From contig NZ_CP010945.1 of the NCBI RefSeq assembly GCF_000293885.2, positions 4,856,001 through 4,920,000 of the forward strand: a stretch of DNA of 64,000 bases. Direction: 5' to 3'. Of this stretch, positions 42,704-51,326 are shown one piece after another (position 1 is the first letter of the stretch; each line of letters opens with the position of its first letter). The DNA comes from Pseudomonas fluorescens NCIMB 11764 (GTDB lineage: Bacteria; Pseudomonadota; Gammaproteobacteria; Pseudomonadales; Pseudomonadaceae). Position numbers and translations under genes: made by a program. The notes beneath the pieces were generated by a model. That model was not told the DNA's origin and made no database searches. It worked only from the letters and a program-made list of their open reading frames with translations.

Positions 42704-43552
42704 ATGTCCTCCTCACCCCAACCCACCTGGCCCGGCCAGCACACAGCTTGCCTCGCCCTGGCCTTCGACCTCGATGGCCCCACCGGCGATGCGATGCTCA
42801 ACGGCACGATCTGGCACAAGCCCGAGTACTTCGGTTTCGGTGGTTACGGCCCTTACCGCGCACTGCCGCGGATTCTCGATCTGCTCGATGAGTTCCGGAT
42901 TCCGACCACCTTCTTCGTTCCGGCCTGGGTCGTGGAGAACTGGCCGAAACAGTGCCAGGCCATCGTCGAGCGCGGGCATGAGGTGGCGTACCACGGCTAC
43001 AAACACGAATCCTTTTACGCCCTGACGCTGGAACAGCAAAAGGACGTGATGAACAAATCCCGCGAGGTGTTCTGGAAATACCTGAACATTCGCGCTGAAG
43101 GCTTCCGCACGCCGTCCGGTGACTGGCGGGCCGAGACGCCGGCGATGCTGGTGGAAGCAGGCGTGGCCTATTCCAGTAGCATGCGCGGCGATGACCGGCC
43201 CTATCTGGTCAACGTCCCGGGGTTCGAAACGCCGCTGGTGGAAATCCCCGGCCGCTGGGAAATGGACGACTACGCCTCCCTCGCCTACACCCGTGCGCCG
43301 GACTTCCCCAGCGGGTTGGACCGCACCGCCAGTTATGAGCTGACCCTGGACAACTGGTGCCGAGAATACGACGGTGCCATGAATGAAGGGTTGTGCCTGA
43401 CCACCCTGTTCCACCCCAAGATCACCGGCAAACCAGGACGCATCCTGTTGCTGGAAAAACTCTTCGAACACATGCGCCAGCGCGACGACGTGTGGTTTGC
43501 CACCTGCCGCGATGTCGCCCAGTGGTGGCTGAAGGAGCATCACCATGGCTGA
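42704..43552 (+). CDS. Polysaccharide-deacetylase-family (NodB-fold) hydrolase, paralogue 1
   Basis: This 282-residue NodB-fold enzyme resembles the HpPgdA/PuuE-like group of metal-dependent deacetylases and amidohydrolases. The first catalytic Asp region is ALAFDLDGPTG, and the metal-binding pair is in EVAYHGYKHESF (His-x-x-x-His). A later conserved piece is GFRTPSGDW. There is no signal peptide, so it acts in the cytoplasm on an imported small molecule rather than on cell-wall glycan (inference). It is followed by a paralogue with an 8-base overlap. GGAG precedes the start. Confidence 0.82.
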   Translation: MSSSPQPTWPGQHTACLALAFDLDGPTGDAMLNGTIWHKPEYFGFGGYGPYRALPRILDLLDEFRIPTTFFVPAWVVENWPKQCQAIVERGHEVAYHGYKHESFYALTLEQQKDVMNKSREVFWKYLNIRAEGFRTPSGDWRAETPAMLVEAGVAYSSSMRGDDRPYLVNVPGFETPLVEIPGRWEMDDYASLAYTRAPDFPSGLDRTASYELTLDNWCREYDGAMNEGLCLTTLFHPKITGKPGRILLLEKLFEHMRQRDDVWFATCRDVAQWWLKEHHHG

Positions 43553-44432
43553 TTCCATTCTCTGGCCCAAAGGCTACCGCTGCGCCGTGGTGCTGACCGT
43601 CGATTACAACGACATCCACGGCATTCTCACCCAGGCGCCCGAAGTCGCCGGGCGCGACAAAACGCTGTCAGTCTGGCGTTACGGCACACAACGGGGCGTC
43701 GACCGCTTGCTGGGTCTGTTCGAAGAACTGGGTGTTTGCAGCAGCTGGTTTGTCCCCGGCATCGTTGCCGAGGAGAACCCGGAACACATCCGGGCGATTC
43801 AGGCGGGTGGGCATGAGGTTGCCTGCGCCGGGTATCGTCACCAGAACTACGACACCCTTGATCTGAAGCAGCAGACCGCCGAGATTGCCCGCGGCTGCGA
43901 AGCGTTGCAAGCGCTGACCGGTCAACGCCCGACCGGGTTTCGCGTTCCGGCCGGCAACGGTGCGCCGGGGTTCATCGAGGCATTACGGGATCAAGGCATT
44001 CGCTGGTCTTCCTCGTGGCGTGGCGATGATTTGCCGTTCGCTCACCCCACGGCGCCCGGCGTGATCGAGCTGCCATTGCATTACGAACTGGAAGACGAAC
44101 CCTACTTCGCCTTCAACCTGAGCCCGGCGGTGCCGCCGGCTCAATCGCGGATCGCTTCCTACAGCCACACCCTGGGCAACCTGCAAATGGACTTCGCCGG
44201 GTTTCACCGCTTCGGGCTCTGTTATGTGCTGCGCCTGCACCCCGAAATCATTGCCACGCCGGGACGGATTGGCGTTTTGCGCGAATTGCTGCAGGGCATT
44301 CAGCAGCACGACGACGTTTGGATCGCCAGCGGTGCCGACGTAGCTCAATGGTGGGCCGAATCCGCGCCGCCCGTGGCCGAGGATCACCCGGCGTCGGTGT
44401 ACGAGCGGCATTATCGGGATTACCTGCTATGA
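43545..44432 (+). CDS. Polysaccharide-deacetylase-family protein, paralogue 2, divergent metal site
   Basis: This 295-residue protein is homologous to the gene just upstream (both end in VAQWW, both have SSSWRGDD/SSSMRGDD and GFRxPxG). In the metal-site segment the upstream protein reads VAYHGYKHE, whereas this one reads VACAGYRHQ, so the first histidine of the pair is alanine. The Asp region is TVDYNDIHG. It may therefore bind metal differently or act as a non-catalytic partner in a heterodimer. No signal peptide. GGAG lies before the start. Confidence 0.8.
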   Translation: MADSILWPKGYRCAVVLTVDYNDIHGILTQAPEVAGRDKTLSVWRYGTQRGVDRLLGLFEELGVCSSWFVPGIVAEENPEHIRAIQAGGHEVACAGYRHQNYDTLDLKQQTAEIARGCEALQALTGQRPTGFRVPAGNGAPGFIEALRDQGIRWSSSWRGDDLPFAHPTAPGVIELPLHYELEDEPYFAFNLSPAVPPAQSRIASYSHTLGNLQMDFAGFHRFGLCYVLRLHPEIIATPGRIGVLRELLQGIQQHDDVWIASGADVAQWWAESAPPVAEDHPASVYERHYRDYLL

Positions 44433-45778
44433 CCGAACGCTTGCAAAGACTGGCACAGTTTTGCGTCGACACACGATTTGAACACTTGCCGCCGGCACTG
44501 GTGGCGCAAGCCACGCGGCATATTCTCGACACCTTTGGCGCTACGCTGGCCGGGGCTGGCAGCGATGTGGCAAAGCAGGCGCGGCAGGTGTTCGAGGGTG
44601 AAAGCGGCATCGCGCGGGTCTGGGGCACGGATGTGCGGGTCGGCGCCGCACAGGCCGCCATGCTCAACGGCGTCGCCGCCCATGCACTGGAACTGGACGA
44701 CACTGGTGGCTGCGATCATTCCGGCGCGGTGGTGTTGCCGGCGGTGATGGCTGCGGTGTCGATGTCCGCTCGACCTGTCAGCGGTCGCGAGTTGATCACC
44801 GCCGTGGTCATCGGCTACGACGTCGGCCGCCGCGTGCTCGAAGCCTGCGGCGGTTACTCGGCGCACAACGGCGCCGGCTGGCACTCCACGGCGACCTGTG
44901 GCGTCTTCGGCGCGGCAGCCGCGAGTGGGCTCATTCTGGGGTTGAACGCCGGACAAATGGTGGCGGCACTCGGCATCGCCGGCAGTTTCAGTGGCGGATT
45001 GTGGGCCTTCATCCACGACGGCTCGCAAAGCAAAAAACTGCACAGCGGCCGAGCCGCCGAGGGTGGACTGCTCGCGGCGCGGTTTGCTCTGCAAGGCATC
45101 ACGGGGCCGACGAAGTTATTCGATGACGTCTGGGGCGGGTTTCTAAAGACCCTGGCCACCGGGACGGCTCAACCTGAAGCGCTGGATGCGGATCTCGGGA
45201 CTGTGTGGAAACTCGCTCGCTGTTCAATCAAGCCATATGCCTCATGCCGAGGGACACACTCGGCCATCGACGCCTTGGGACTGCTGCTGGAACGACTGCA
45301 GGTCAACGTCGATCAGGTCGAGGACATACAGGTCTCGCTGTGCGGTTTCCTGCAGGACATGTGCGGCGGTCAGGACGTGAGCACGCTGGCGGCCGCGCAG
45401 ATGAGCCTGCCGTATGCCCTCGCCGCCCGGCTGGTGCATGGCCATTGTCGACTGGAAGCCTATGACGATGAACAGCGAGGCGATCCGCGGATTGCCCAGT
45501 GGATGTCGCGTATTCGCCTTGAAGTGGACCTGCGACTGTCAGAGGATGGCGAGCCCGTGGTGAGCGTGCAGACCGTGGACGGTCGGCAGGCCCGCCTTTG
45601 TGTCGATCCACCGTTGGGTGCGCCGGGTAATCCGTTGAGTGACGAGGCGCTGGAGCAGAAGTTTTTCAGTCTGGCCGGGCGGGTCATGCCGAGGTCGCAG
45701 GCTGAAGAATTGGCTGAGCAGTTGTGGCGGTTGGAAGAACTCGAATCGGTTCGGTCGCTGGATCGGTGGTTGACTTGA
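44429..45778 (+). CDS. MmgE/PrpD-family protein
   Basis: The 449-residue protein has the MmgE/PrpD (2-methylcitrate dehydratase-like) fold. The start ends in DTFGATLAG; the active region NGVAAHALELDDTGGCDHSG is near residue 75, and HSTATCGVFGAAAASGLILG and YASCRGTHSAIDALGLLL follow. Members include 2-methylcitrate dehydratase, cis-aconitate decarboxylase and itaconate-related enzymes, so the reaction cannot be fixed; a hydration or dehydration of a dicarboxylate after lyase action is plausible. The start codon overlaps the previous stop, indicating it belongs to the same operon. Confidence 0.83.
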   Translation: MTERLQRLAQFCVDTRFEHLPPALVAQATRHILDTFGATLAGAGSDVAKQARQVFEGESGIARVWGTDVRVGAAQAAMLNGVAAHALELDDTGGCDHSGAVVLPAVMAAVSMSARPVSGRELITAVVIGYDVGRRVLEACGGYSAHNGAGWHSTATCGVFGAAAASGLILGLNAGQMVAALGIAGSFSGGLWAFIHDGSQSKKLHSGRAAEGGLLAARFALQGITGPTKLFDDVWGGFLKTLATGTAQPEALDADLGTVWKLARCSIKPYASCRGTHSAIDALGLLLERLQVNVDQVEDIQVSLCGFLQDMCGGQDVSTLAAAQMSLPYALAARLVHGHCRLEAYDDEQRGDPRIAQWMSRIRLEVDLRLSEDGEPVVSVQTVDGRQARLCVDPPLGAPGNPLSDEALEQKFFSLAGRVMPRSQAEELAEQLWRLEELESVRSLDRWLT

Positions 45779-45857
45779 ATCCTGCCTTGCCCGCGATGGC
45801 CGCAACTCGGTCTCACGCCGAACACTACAGAATCTGAATAAGGACATTTGCCCCACC

Positions 45858-47036
45858 GTGGCCACTTACTCGCTTGTTATCCGCCGCTTGATGATCGTCT
45901 CGCTGACCATCGTCGTCAGCCGCGCCATCACCAGCCCGTTGCTGACGCTGTTCCTGAGCAACAAGCTCGGCCTCAACCAACAGGACGTTGGCTTGCTGCT
46001 GGGCATCGCGGTGTTCATCGCCACCCTGCTCGCGCTCTACGGCGGGTACATTATCGACCGCCTCGAAAAACGTCGCTTGCTGATCCTCGCCATGCTCTCC
46101 AGCGCCATCGGTTTCGTGCTGCTGACCTTCGCCGAAAACCTGTATTTGACCACCCTCACCCTGGTGATCACTGAAACGGCGTCGGCGCTGTTCCTGATCG
46201 GGTCGAAGGCAATCCTCAGCGAAAACCTGCCCATGGGCCAGCGCGCCAAGGCCTTTTCACTGCGCTACACCCTGACCAACATCGGCTACGCCACCGGCCC
46301 GATGCTCGGCGTGGTGATTGCCGGGGTGTACCCGATTGCGCCGTTCCTGATTGCCGGCGCGATCGCGTTTTTCAGTATCTTTTTAATGAGCGGAATCCCC
46401 AGGGACTCGGCGCAGACGCCCGCGATCGGCCAGCCACAGAGTTTCCTGAAAACCCTGATCACCCTGAAAAACGACCGCACGCTGATCATGTTTACCTGCG
46501 GCTGTCTGCTCAGCACCGTCGTCCACGGGCGATTCACCCTGTACCTGTCGCAATACCTGCTGGTGACCCACGACTCCAAGCGCGCCCTGGAAACCATGGC
46601 CGCCCTGCTCGCTTGCAACGCCATCAGCGTGATCCTGCTGCAATACCAGATCGGGCGTTTCCTCAAGCGCGAACAACTGCGTTACTGGATTGCCGGTGGT
46701 ACCAGCCTGTTCATCCTTGGCCTGATCGGCTTCAGCCTGGCTGACAGCCTGGTGTCGTGGTGCGTGGCGATGTTCATTTTCACTCTCGGTGAAATGATCA
46801 TTTACCCCGCCGAATTCCTCTTCGTCGACACCCTGGCGCCCGAGGAATTGCGTGGCAGCTACTACGGCGCGCAGAACCTCGCCGCTCTCGGGGGCGCGCT
46901 CAGTCCAGTGATTTGCGGCTTCCTCCTGATGCACACGCCGGCGCCGACGATGTTTTATGCGCTGAGCGCACTGACGGCCATGGGTGGTTTCCTGTGTTTC
47001 ATGAGTGGTCGTCGAGTCGCCTTACATCAAAATTAA
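45858..47036 (+). CDS. MFS transporter
   Basis: This 392-residue protein has about twelve membrane helices. The MFS loop signature between helices 2 and 3 is ALYGGYIIDRLEKRRLLILA. Basic residues after helix 6 (QTPAIGQPQSFLKTLITLK) fit the central loop. The start is GTG at 45858, with AAGGA some 13 bases upstream, which is rather long; ATG at 45891 is an alternative but would clip the N-terminal basic stretch. It may be a drug or metabolite exporter; no link to the preceding catabolic genes can be shown. A strong terminator lies downstream. Confidence 0.85.
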   Translation: MATYSLVIRRLMIVSLTIVVSRAITSPLLTLFLSNKLGLNQQDVGLLLGIAVFIATLLALYGGYIIDRLEKRRLLILAMLSSAIGFVLLTFAENLYLTTLTLVITETASALFLIGSKAILSENLPMGQRAKAFSLRYTLTNIGYATGPMLGVVIAGVYPIAPFLIAGAIAFFSIFLMSGIPRDSAQTPAIGQPQSFLKTLITLKNDRTLIMFTCGCLLSTVVHGRFTLYLSQYLLVTHDSKRALETMAALLACNAISVILLQYQIGRFLKREQLRYWIAGGTSLFILGLIGFSLADSLVSWCVAMFIFTLGEMIIYPAEFLFVDTLAPEELRGSYYGAQNLAALGGALSPVICGFLLMHTPAPTMFYALSALTAMGGFLCFMSGRRVALHQN

Positions 47037-47130
47037 TGCACTCAAGCTGCATTAATATGAATTTGTCAGCATGTCGAATGAACGGCACACTGTGCCCTCT
47101 TCCTCCCCCAATAGTTGGAACACCTTCAAG

Positions 47131-47164
47131 GGCTTTCTGGGTATCCCAGCTAAGCCTTTTTTTT
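47131..47164 (+). terminator. Intrinsic terminator between the MFS and HPP genes
   Basis: The sequence forms an inner stem CTGGG/CCCAG with a TAT loop and an outer stem GGCTT/AAGCC, followed by eight T residues. This is a textbook Rho-independent terminator. It lies about 95 bases after the MFS stop and just 32 bases before the HPP start codon, so it could also attenuate transcription into the HPP gene. Confidence 0.85.
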
Positions 47165-47195
47165 GCCTCGATTTTTTCAATGGGTCGTTTGCCAA

Positions 47196-47903
47196 ATGCT
47201 TGCTCGCTGGTTACCTGCCGCCATCAATACCCGCCCCTCGGAATGGAGCCGCGCTGCCATCGGCATGGCGTTGGGCACGATGTTCAGCGTCTGGCTCTGC
47301 TCCCAGGTTTTCGGCATCGAAGTCGCGCAGCACCTGATCGGACCGCTGGGTGCGTCGGCGGTGTTGCTGTTCGCGGTGTCCTCCGGGGCGCTGGCGCAAC
47401 CCTGGTCGATACTCGGCGGCTACTTGAGTGCCGGGGTGATCGCGTTGCTGGTCGCCCATGTGCTTGGACGCACACTCGGCAGCGCGTGCCTGGCCGCGGG
47501 CATGGCACTGATCCTGATGTGCTGGCTGCGCTGCCTGCATCCGCCGGCCGGCGCAGTGGCCTTGACGTTGGTGCTGGCCGATCCGGCGACCATCGCCCTG
47601 GACTGGAAAGCCCTCGCCCCGGTGATGCTCGGCGCTTCGACGATGTTGTTCAGCGCCCTGGTTTATAACAACCTGACGCGCATTCGTTACCCCAAGCGCG
47701 CCAGTGAACCGGTGGCCGTAGTGCCTGCCGATCATCCGCCGATCGATCGCCAGGCCATCACCGCCGAGGATTTGAAACTGGCCCTGGCGGAAATGGAGGC
47801 CTTCTTCGACGTCACGCCTGAAGACCTTGAGCAATTGATTCACGTCAGTGAATTGCATGCCAAACGCCGCAGCATTGGGGATGTGTTTTCTCGAAAGGGT
47901 TGA
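47196..47903 (+). CDS. HPP-family membrane protein
   Basis: The 235-residue protein has four membrane helices with the name-giving HPP motif in LRCLHPPAGAVALTLVLADP, after GPLGASAVLLFAV. A cytoplasmic C-terminal tail of about 70 residues (AEDLKLALAEMEAFFDVTPE) is acidic and helical. HPP proteins in some bacteria and plastids transport nitrite; the function here is unproven. ATG at 47196 is chosen; a TTG at 47163 lies in the terminator T-run and is unlikely. Confidence 0.82.
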   Translation: MLARWLPAAINTRPSEWSRAAIGMALGTMFSVWLCSQVFGIEVAQHLIGPLGASAVLLFAVSSGALAQPWSILGGYLSAGVIALLVAHVLGRTLGSACLAAGMALILMCWLRCLHPPAGAVALTLVLADPATIALDWKALAPVMLGASTMLFSALVYNNLTRIRYPKRASEPVAVVPADHPPIDRQAITAEDLKLALAEMEAFFDVTPEDLEQLIHVSELHAKRRSIGDVFSRKG

Positions 47904-47912
47904 AGAAGATCT

Positions 47913-47986
47913 AAAGATCGCAGCCTTCGGCAGCTCCTGCGTTGGAACACGATCCGGCGCAGGAGCTAACGAAGCCTGCGATCTTT
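47913..47986. repeat. Inverted repeat, GATCGCAGCCTTCGGCAG family
   Basis: The arms AAAGATCGCAGCCTTCGGCA and an imperfect mirror (four mismatches over 28 bases) define a third interspersed repeat family. The same family recurs at 57439-57524. It lies downstream of the HPP gene. Confidence 0.85.
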
Positions 47987-48035
47987 TGCTTTCGACCTAA
48001 GGTAAAAATGCAGACTCGTACTGCACATATCCCGG

Positions 48036-48065
48036 TTGTACATGGCAAATTTGCACTGGTACGAT
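48036..48065 (+). promoter_or_regulatory. Candidate promoter of the valine catabolic genes
   Basis: TTGTAC and TACGAT are separated by 18 bases, a plausible sigma-70 pair about 60 bases ahead of the start codon. A TGCAG/CTGCA inverted pair lies just upstream (48009-48025) and CAAATTTG lies within the spacer; either could be an operator. This is by eye only. Confidence 0.3.
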
Positions 48066-48123
48066 CCAGCATCGCTCGCGCGCAAGCGTCTCTATAAAGA
48101 ACAATAAAAGCAGGGAGTTACTG

Positions 48124-49230
48124 ATGACTGCTCAGGTTTCATCGAAGGGGACTTCGTCCATGGATGCCACGCAATATGAAGTGCTGGCCGAGGTTCGCAA
48201 CCACATCGGTCACCTGACCCTCAATCGCCCCGCCGGTCTCAACGCGATCACCCTGGACATGGTCCGCCACCTGCACCGCCAGCTCGACGCCTGGGCAAAC
48301 GATCCGCAGATTCACGCCGTGGTTTTGCGCGGCGCAGGCGAGAAAGCCTTCTGTGCCGGCGGTGATATTCGCTCGCTGTATGACAGCTTCAAGAATGGCG
48401 ACACGCTGCACAAAGATTTCTTTGTCGAGGAATACGCCCTCGACCTCGCTATCCACCATTACCGCAAACCCGTACTCGCCTTGATGGACGGTTTTGTCCT
48501 GGGCGGCGGCATGGGGCTGGTACAAGGGGCCGACTTGCGGGTGGTGACCGAGAAAAGCCGCCTGGCGATGCCGGAAGTGGCGATCGGTTACTTCCCGGAT
48601 GTGGGCGGCAGTCACTTCCTGCCGCGCGTTCCCGGCGAACTGGGTATTTACCTCGGTGTCAGCGGCGTGCAGATTCGCGCAGCCGACGCCCTCTATTGCG
48701 GGTTGGCCGACTGGTACCTGGACAGCAACAAACTGGAGGCGCTGGACGAACACCTCGATCAGCTGGAATGGCACGACACGCCGCTAAAGGACCTGCAGGG
48801 CCTGTTGGCGCAACTCGCGGTGCAGCAATTGCCCGATGCGCCACTGAGCAAACTGCGCCCGGCCATCGATCACTTCTTCGCCCTCCCCGACGTCCCGAGT
48901 ATTGTTGAACAACTGCGCGAAGTCACGGTTGCCGACAGCCATGAATGGGCGATGACCACGGCGGATCTGCTGGAAAGCCGTTCACCGCTGGCCATGGCTG
49001 TAACCCTCGAAATGCTGCGGCGCGGCCGGCACTTGAGCCTGGAAGACTGCTTCGCCCTCGAGCTGCACCTGGACCGTCAGTGGTTCGAGCGCGGCGACCT
49101 GATTGAAGGCGTGCGCGCCTTGCTGATCGACAAAGACAAGAGCCCGCGCTGGGACCCGCCGACCTTGCAGGCGCTGGACGCCAAGCACGTCGCGAGTTTC
49201 TTCACAGGGTTTGACCGGAGCGGGAGCTGA
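48124..49230 (+). CDS. 3-hydroxyisobutyryl-CoA hydrolase / enoyl-CoA hydratase family
   Basis: This 368-residue crotonase-fold enzyme has the oxyanion-hole segment GAGEKAFCAGGDIRSLYDSF near residue 80 and the second GGGMGLVQGADLRVV near 140. Its length, well above that of simple hydratases, and a C-terminal extension fit HIBYL-CoA hydrolase of valine degradation. AGGGAG before ATG 48124 supports that start over ATG 48160. The next gene encodes an acyl-CoA dehydrogenase, consistent with valine catabolism via isobutyryl-CoA. Confidence 0.87.
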   Translation: MTAQVSSKGTSSMDATQYEVLAEVRNHIGHLTLNRPAGLNAITLDMVRHLHRQLDAWANDPQIHAVVLRGAGEKAFCAGGDIRSLYDSFKNGDTLHKDFFVEEYALDLAIHHYRKPVLALMDGFVLGGGMGLVQGADLRVVTEKSRLAMPEVAIGYFPDVGGSHFLPRVPGELGIYLGVSGVQIRAADALYCGLADWYLDSNKLEALDEHLDQLEWHDTPLKDLQGLLAQLAVQQLPDAPLSKLRPAIDHFFALPDVPSIVEQLREVTVADSHEWAMTTADLLESRSPLAMAVTLEMLRRGRHLSLEDCFALELHLDRQWFERGDLIEGVRALLIDKDKSPRWDPPTLQALDAKHVASFFTGFDRSGS

Positions 49231-49233
49231 GCC

Positions 49234-50385
49234 ATGCACGATATCGAATTGAGCGAAGAACAAGTCATGATCCGCGACATGGCCCGGGATTTTGCCCGCG
49301 GCGAAATCGCGCCCCACGCGCAGGCCTGGGAAAAGGCCGGCTGGATCGATGACGGCCTGGTGGCGAAGATGGGTGAACTCGGCCTGCTGGGCATGGTGGT
49401 GCCCGAGGAATGGGGCGGCACTTATGTCGATTACGTCGCCTACGCCCTGGCGGTGGAAGAGATTTCCGCCGGTGACGGCGCCACGGGCGCACTCATGAGC
49501 ATCCACAATTCCGTGGGTTGCGGGCCGGTCATGAACTACGGCACCGACGAACAGAAACAGACCTGGTTGCCGGACCTGGCCAGCGGCAAGGCCATCGGCT
49601 GCTTCTGCCTGACCGAGCCACAAGCCGGCTCCGAAGCGCACAACCTGCGCACCCGCGCCGAACTGCACGACGGCCAGTGGGTGATCAACGGCGCCAAGCA
49701 ATTTGTCAGCAACGGCAAACGGGCGAAACTGGCAATCGTGTTTGCCGTGACGGACCCGGATCTGGGCAAGCGCGGTATATCAGCGTTTCTGGTGCCAACC
49801 GATACCACCGGTTTCATCGTGGATCGCACCGAACACAAGATGGGCATTCGCGCTTCCGATACCTGCGCGGTGACCCTGAGCAACTGCACGATTCCCGAAG
49901 CCAACCTGTTGGGCGAACGCGGTAAAGGCCTGGCCATTGCCCTCTCCAACCTCGAAGGCGGGCGCATCGGCATCGCCGCGCAGGCGCTGGGCATCGCCCG
50001 TGCCGCGTTCGAAGCGGCGCTGGCCTATTCCCGTGATCGGGTGCAGTTCGACAAGCCGATCATCGAACACCAGAGCATCGCCAACATGCTGGCCGACATG
50101 CACACCCGGCTGAATGCTGCACGGTTGCTGATCCTGCATGCCGCGCGCTTGCGCAGTGCCGGCAAGCCGTGTCTCTCGGAGGCTTCGCAGGCCAAGCTGT
50201 TTGCCTCGGAAATGGCCGAAAAGGTCTGCTCGTCAGCGATGCAGATTCATGGCGGGTACGGGTATCTGGAGGATTACCCGGTGGAGCGTTACTACCGGGA
50301 TGCACGGATTACGCAGATTTATGAAGGGTCGAGCGAGATACAGCGAATGGTGATTGCCCGGGAGCTCAAGAACTACCAGGTGTGA
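49234..50385 (+). CDS. Acyl-CoA dehydrogenase, probably isobutyryl-CoA specific
   Basis: This 383-residue flavoprotein has the usual three domains. Signatures are [16 protein letters not shown] (FAD and substrate binding), [20 protein letters not shown], and the catalytic Glu region [18 protein letters not shown]. It lies 3 bases behind the hydroxyisobutyryl-CoA hydrolase gene with GGAG between them, which points to isobutyryl-CoA oxidation in valine breakdown. It is a diverged paralogue of the dehydrogenase at 51327-52454. Confidence 0.88.
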   Translation: MHDIELSEEQVMIRDMARDFARGEIAPHAQAWEKAGWIDDGLVAKMGELGLLGMVVPEEWGGTYVDYVAYALAVEEISAGDGATGALMSIHNSVGCGPVMNYGTDEQKQTWLPDLASGKAIGCFCLTEPQAGSEAHNLRTRAELHDGQWVINGAKQFVSNGKRAKLAIVFAVTDPDLGKRGISAFLVPTDTTGFIVDRTEHKMGIRASDTCAVTLSNCTIPEANLLGERGKGLAIALSNLEGGRIGIAAQALGIARAAFEAALAYSRDRVQFDKPIIEHQSIANMLADMHTRLNAARLLILHAARLRSAGKPCLSEASQAKLFASEMAEKVCSSAMQIHGGYGYLEDYPVERYYRDARITQIYEGSSEIQRMVIARELKNYQV

Positions 50386-50398
50386 AGCCTTAAAAGCT

Positions 50399-50484
50399 TC
50401 GCGGGCAAGCCCGCTCCCACGGGATCTCCGGTGTCCACAGATGTTGTGTACACAGGAGAACCTGTGGGAGTGGGCTTGCCCGCG
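50399..50484. repeat. REPIN between convergent acyl-CoA genes
   Basis: CGCGGGCAAGCCCGCTCCCA and its mirror ending in GGGCTTGCCCGCG enclose a variable centre. It lies between the 3' ends of two convergent operons, where its hairpins may help separate transcripts. Confidence 0.82.
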
Positions 50485-50486
50485 AT

Positions 50487-50504
50487 GGCGTCCGCAAGGA
50501 CGCC
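50487..50504. terminator. Hairpin with GCAA loop between convergent genes
   Basis: GGCGTCC and GGACGCC form a perfect 7-bp stem with a GCAA tetraloop, ending 4 bases before the stop codon of the minus-strand enoyl-CoA hydratase gene. There is no T-run on either side, so a terminator or 3'-end stabiliser role is only possible, not certain. Confidence 0.35.
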
Positions 50505-50507
50505 GCA

Positions 50508-51281
50508 TTACTTGCCGACGAACTCCGCCTCACGCTTGGCAATAAACGCCGCCATCCCTTCCTTCTGATCCTGCGTCGCAAATGCCGCATGGAACACCCG
50601 ACGCTCAAAGCGCACGCCTTCCGACAGGCTCACCTCAAACGCGCGGTTGACGCTTTCCTTGACCATCATCGCAATCGGCAGCGACTTCCTGGCGATCAAC
50701 GTCGCGACTTTCAGCGCTTCCTCCAGCAATTCATCCGCCGGAACGATACGCGCGACAATCCCGCAACGCTCCGCTTCCACCGCATCGATCAAACGCCCGC
50801 TCAGGCACATTTCCATCGCCTTGGCTTTTCCGACTGCGCGAGTCAGGCGCTGGGTGCCGCCCATGCCCGGCAGCACGCCGAGGTTGATTTCCGGTTGACC
50901 GAACTTCGCGTTGTCACCCGCCAGGATGAAATCGCACATCAACGCCAGCTCGCAGCCGCCGCCCAGGGCAAAACCGTTGACCGCAGCGATGATCGGCTTA
51001 CGGCGGTTAGCCACGCGATCACTGTCGCTGAACAGATCATCGAGGTAGATCTGCGGGTAGGTCAGCTCAGCCATTTCCTTGATGTCGGCACCGGCGGCGA
51101 AGGCTTTCTTCGAGCCGGTCAGCACGATGCAACCGATGTTCGAATCCGCTTCCAGGCCATCGAGGGCGTGGTTCAGCTCGCTGACGATCTGCGCGTTCAA
51201 CGCGTTCAGCGCCTGCGGACGGTTCAGGGTGATCAGGCCGACACGGCCGTGGGTTTCCAGCAAAATCGTTTCGTAACTCAT
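50508..51281 (-). CDS. Enoyl-CoA hydratase
   Basis: This 257-residue crotonase has the oxyanion segments [15 protein letters not shown] and [17 protein letters not shown], and the catalytic glutamate region [19 protein letters not shown]. It hydrates enoyl-CoA, probably tiglyl-CoA in the isoleucine route. It is the last gene of a five-gene minus-strand operon whose order matches the fadDx-fadB2x-fadAx-(acyl-CoA dehydrogenase)-fadB1x cluster of Pseudomonas putida KT2440; it corresponds to fadB1x. CAGGAG precedes the ATG. Confidence 0.92.
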   Translation of the reverse strand: MSYETILLETHGRVGLITLNRPQALNALNAQIVSELNHALDGLEADSNIGCIVLTGSKKAFAAGADIKEMAELTYPQIYLDDLFSDSDRVANRRKPIIAAVNGFALGGGCELALMCDFILAGDNAKFGQPEINLGVLPGMGGTQRLTRAVGKAKAMEMCLSGRLIDAVEAERCGIVARIVPADELLEEALKVATLIARKSLPIAMMVKESVNRAFEVSLSEGVRFERRVFHAAFATQDQKEGMAAFIAKREAEFVGK

Positions 51282-51326
51282 AAATAACTCCTGTTTTGCA
51301 TAACGCTCAATCTCTGTAGGTGTTTT

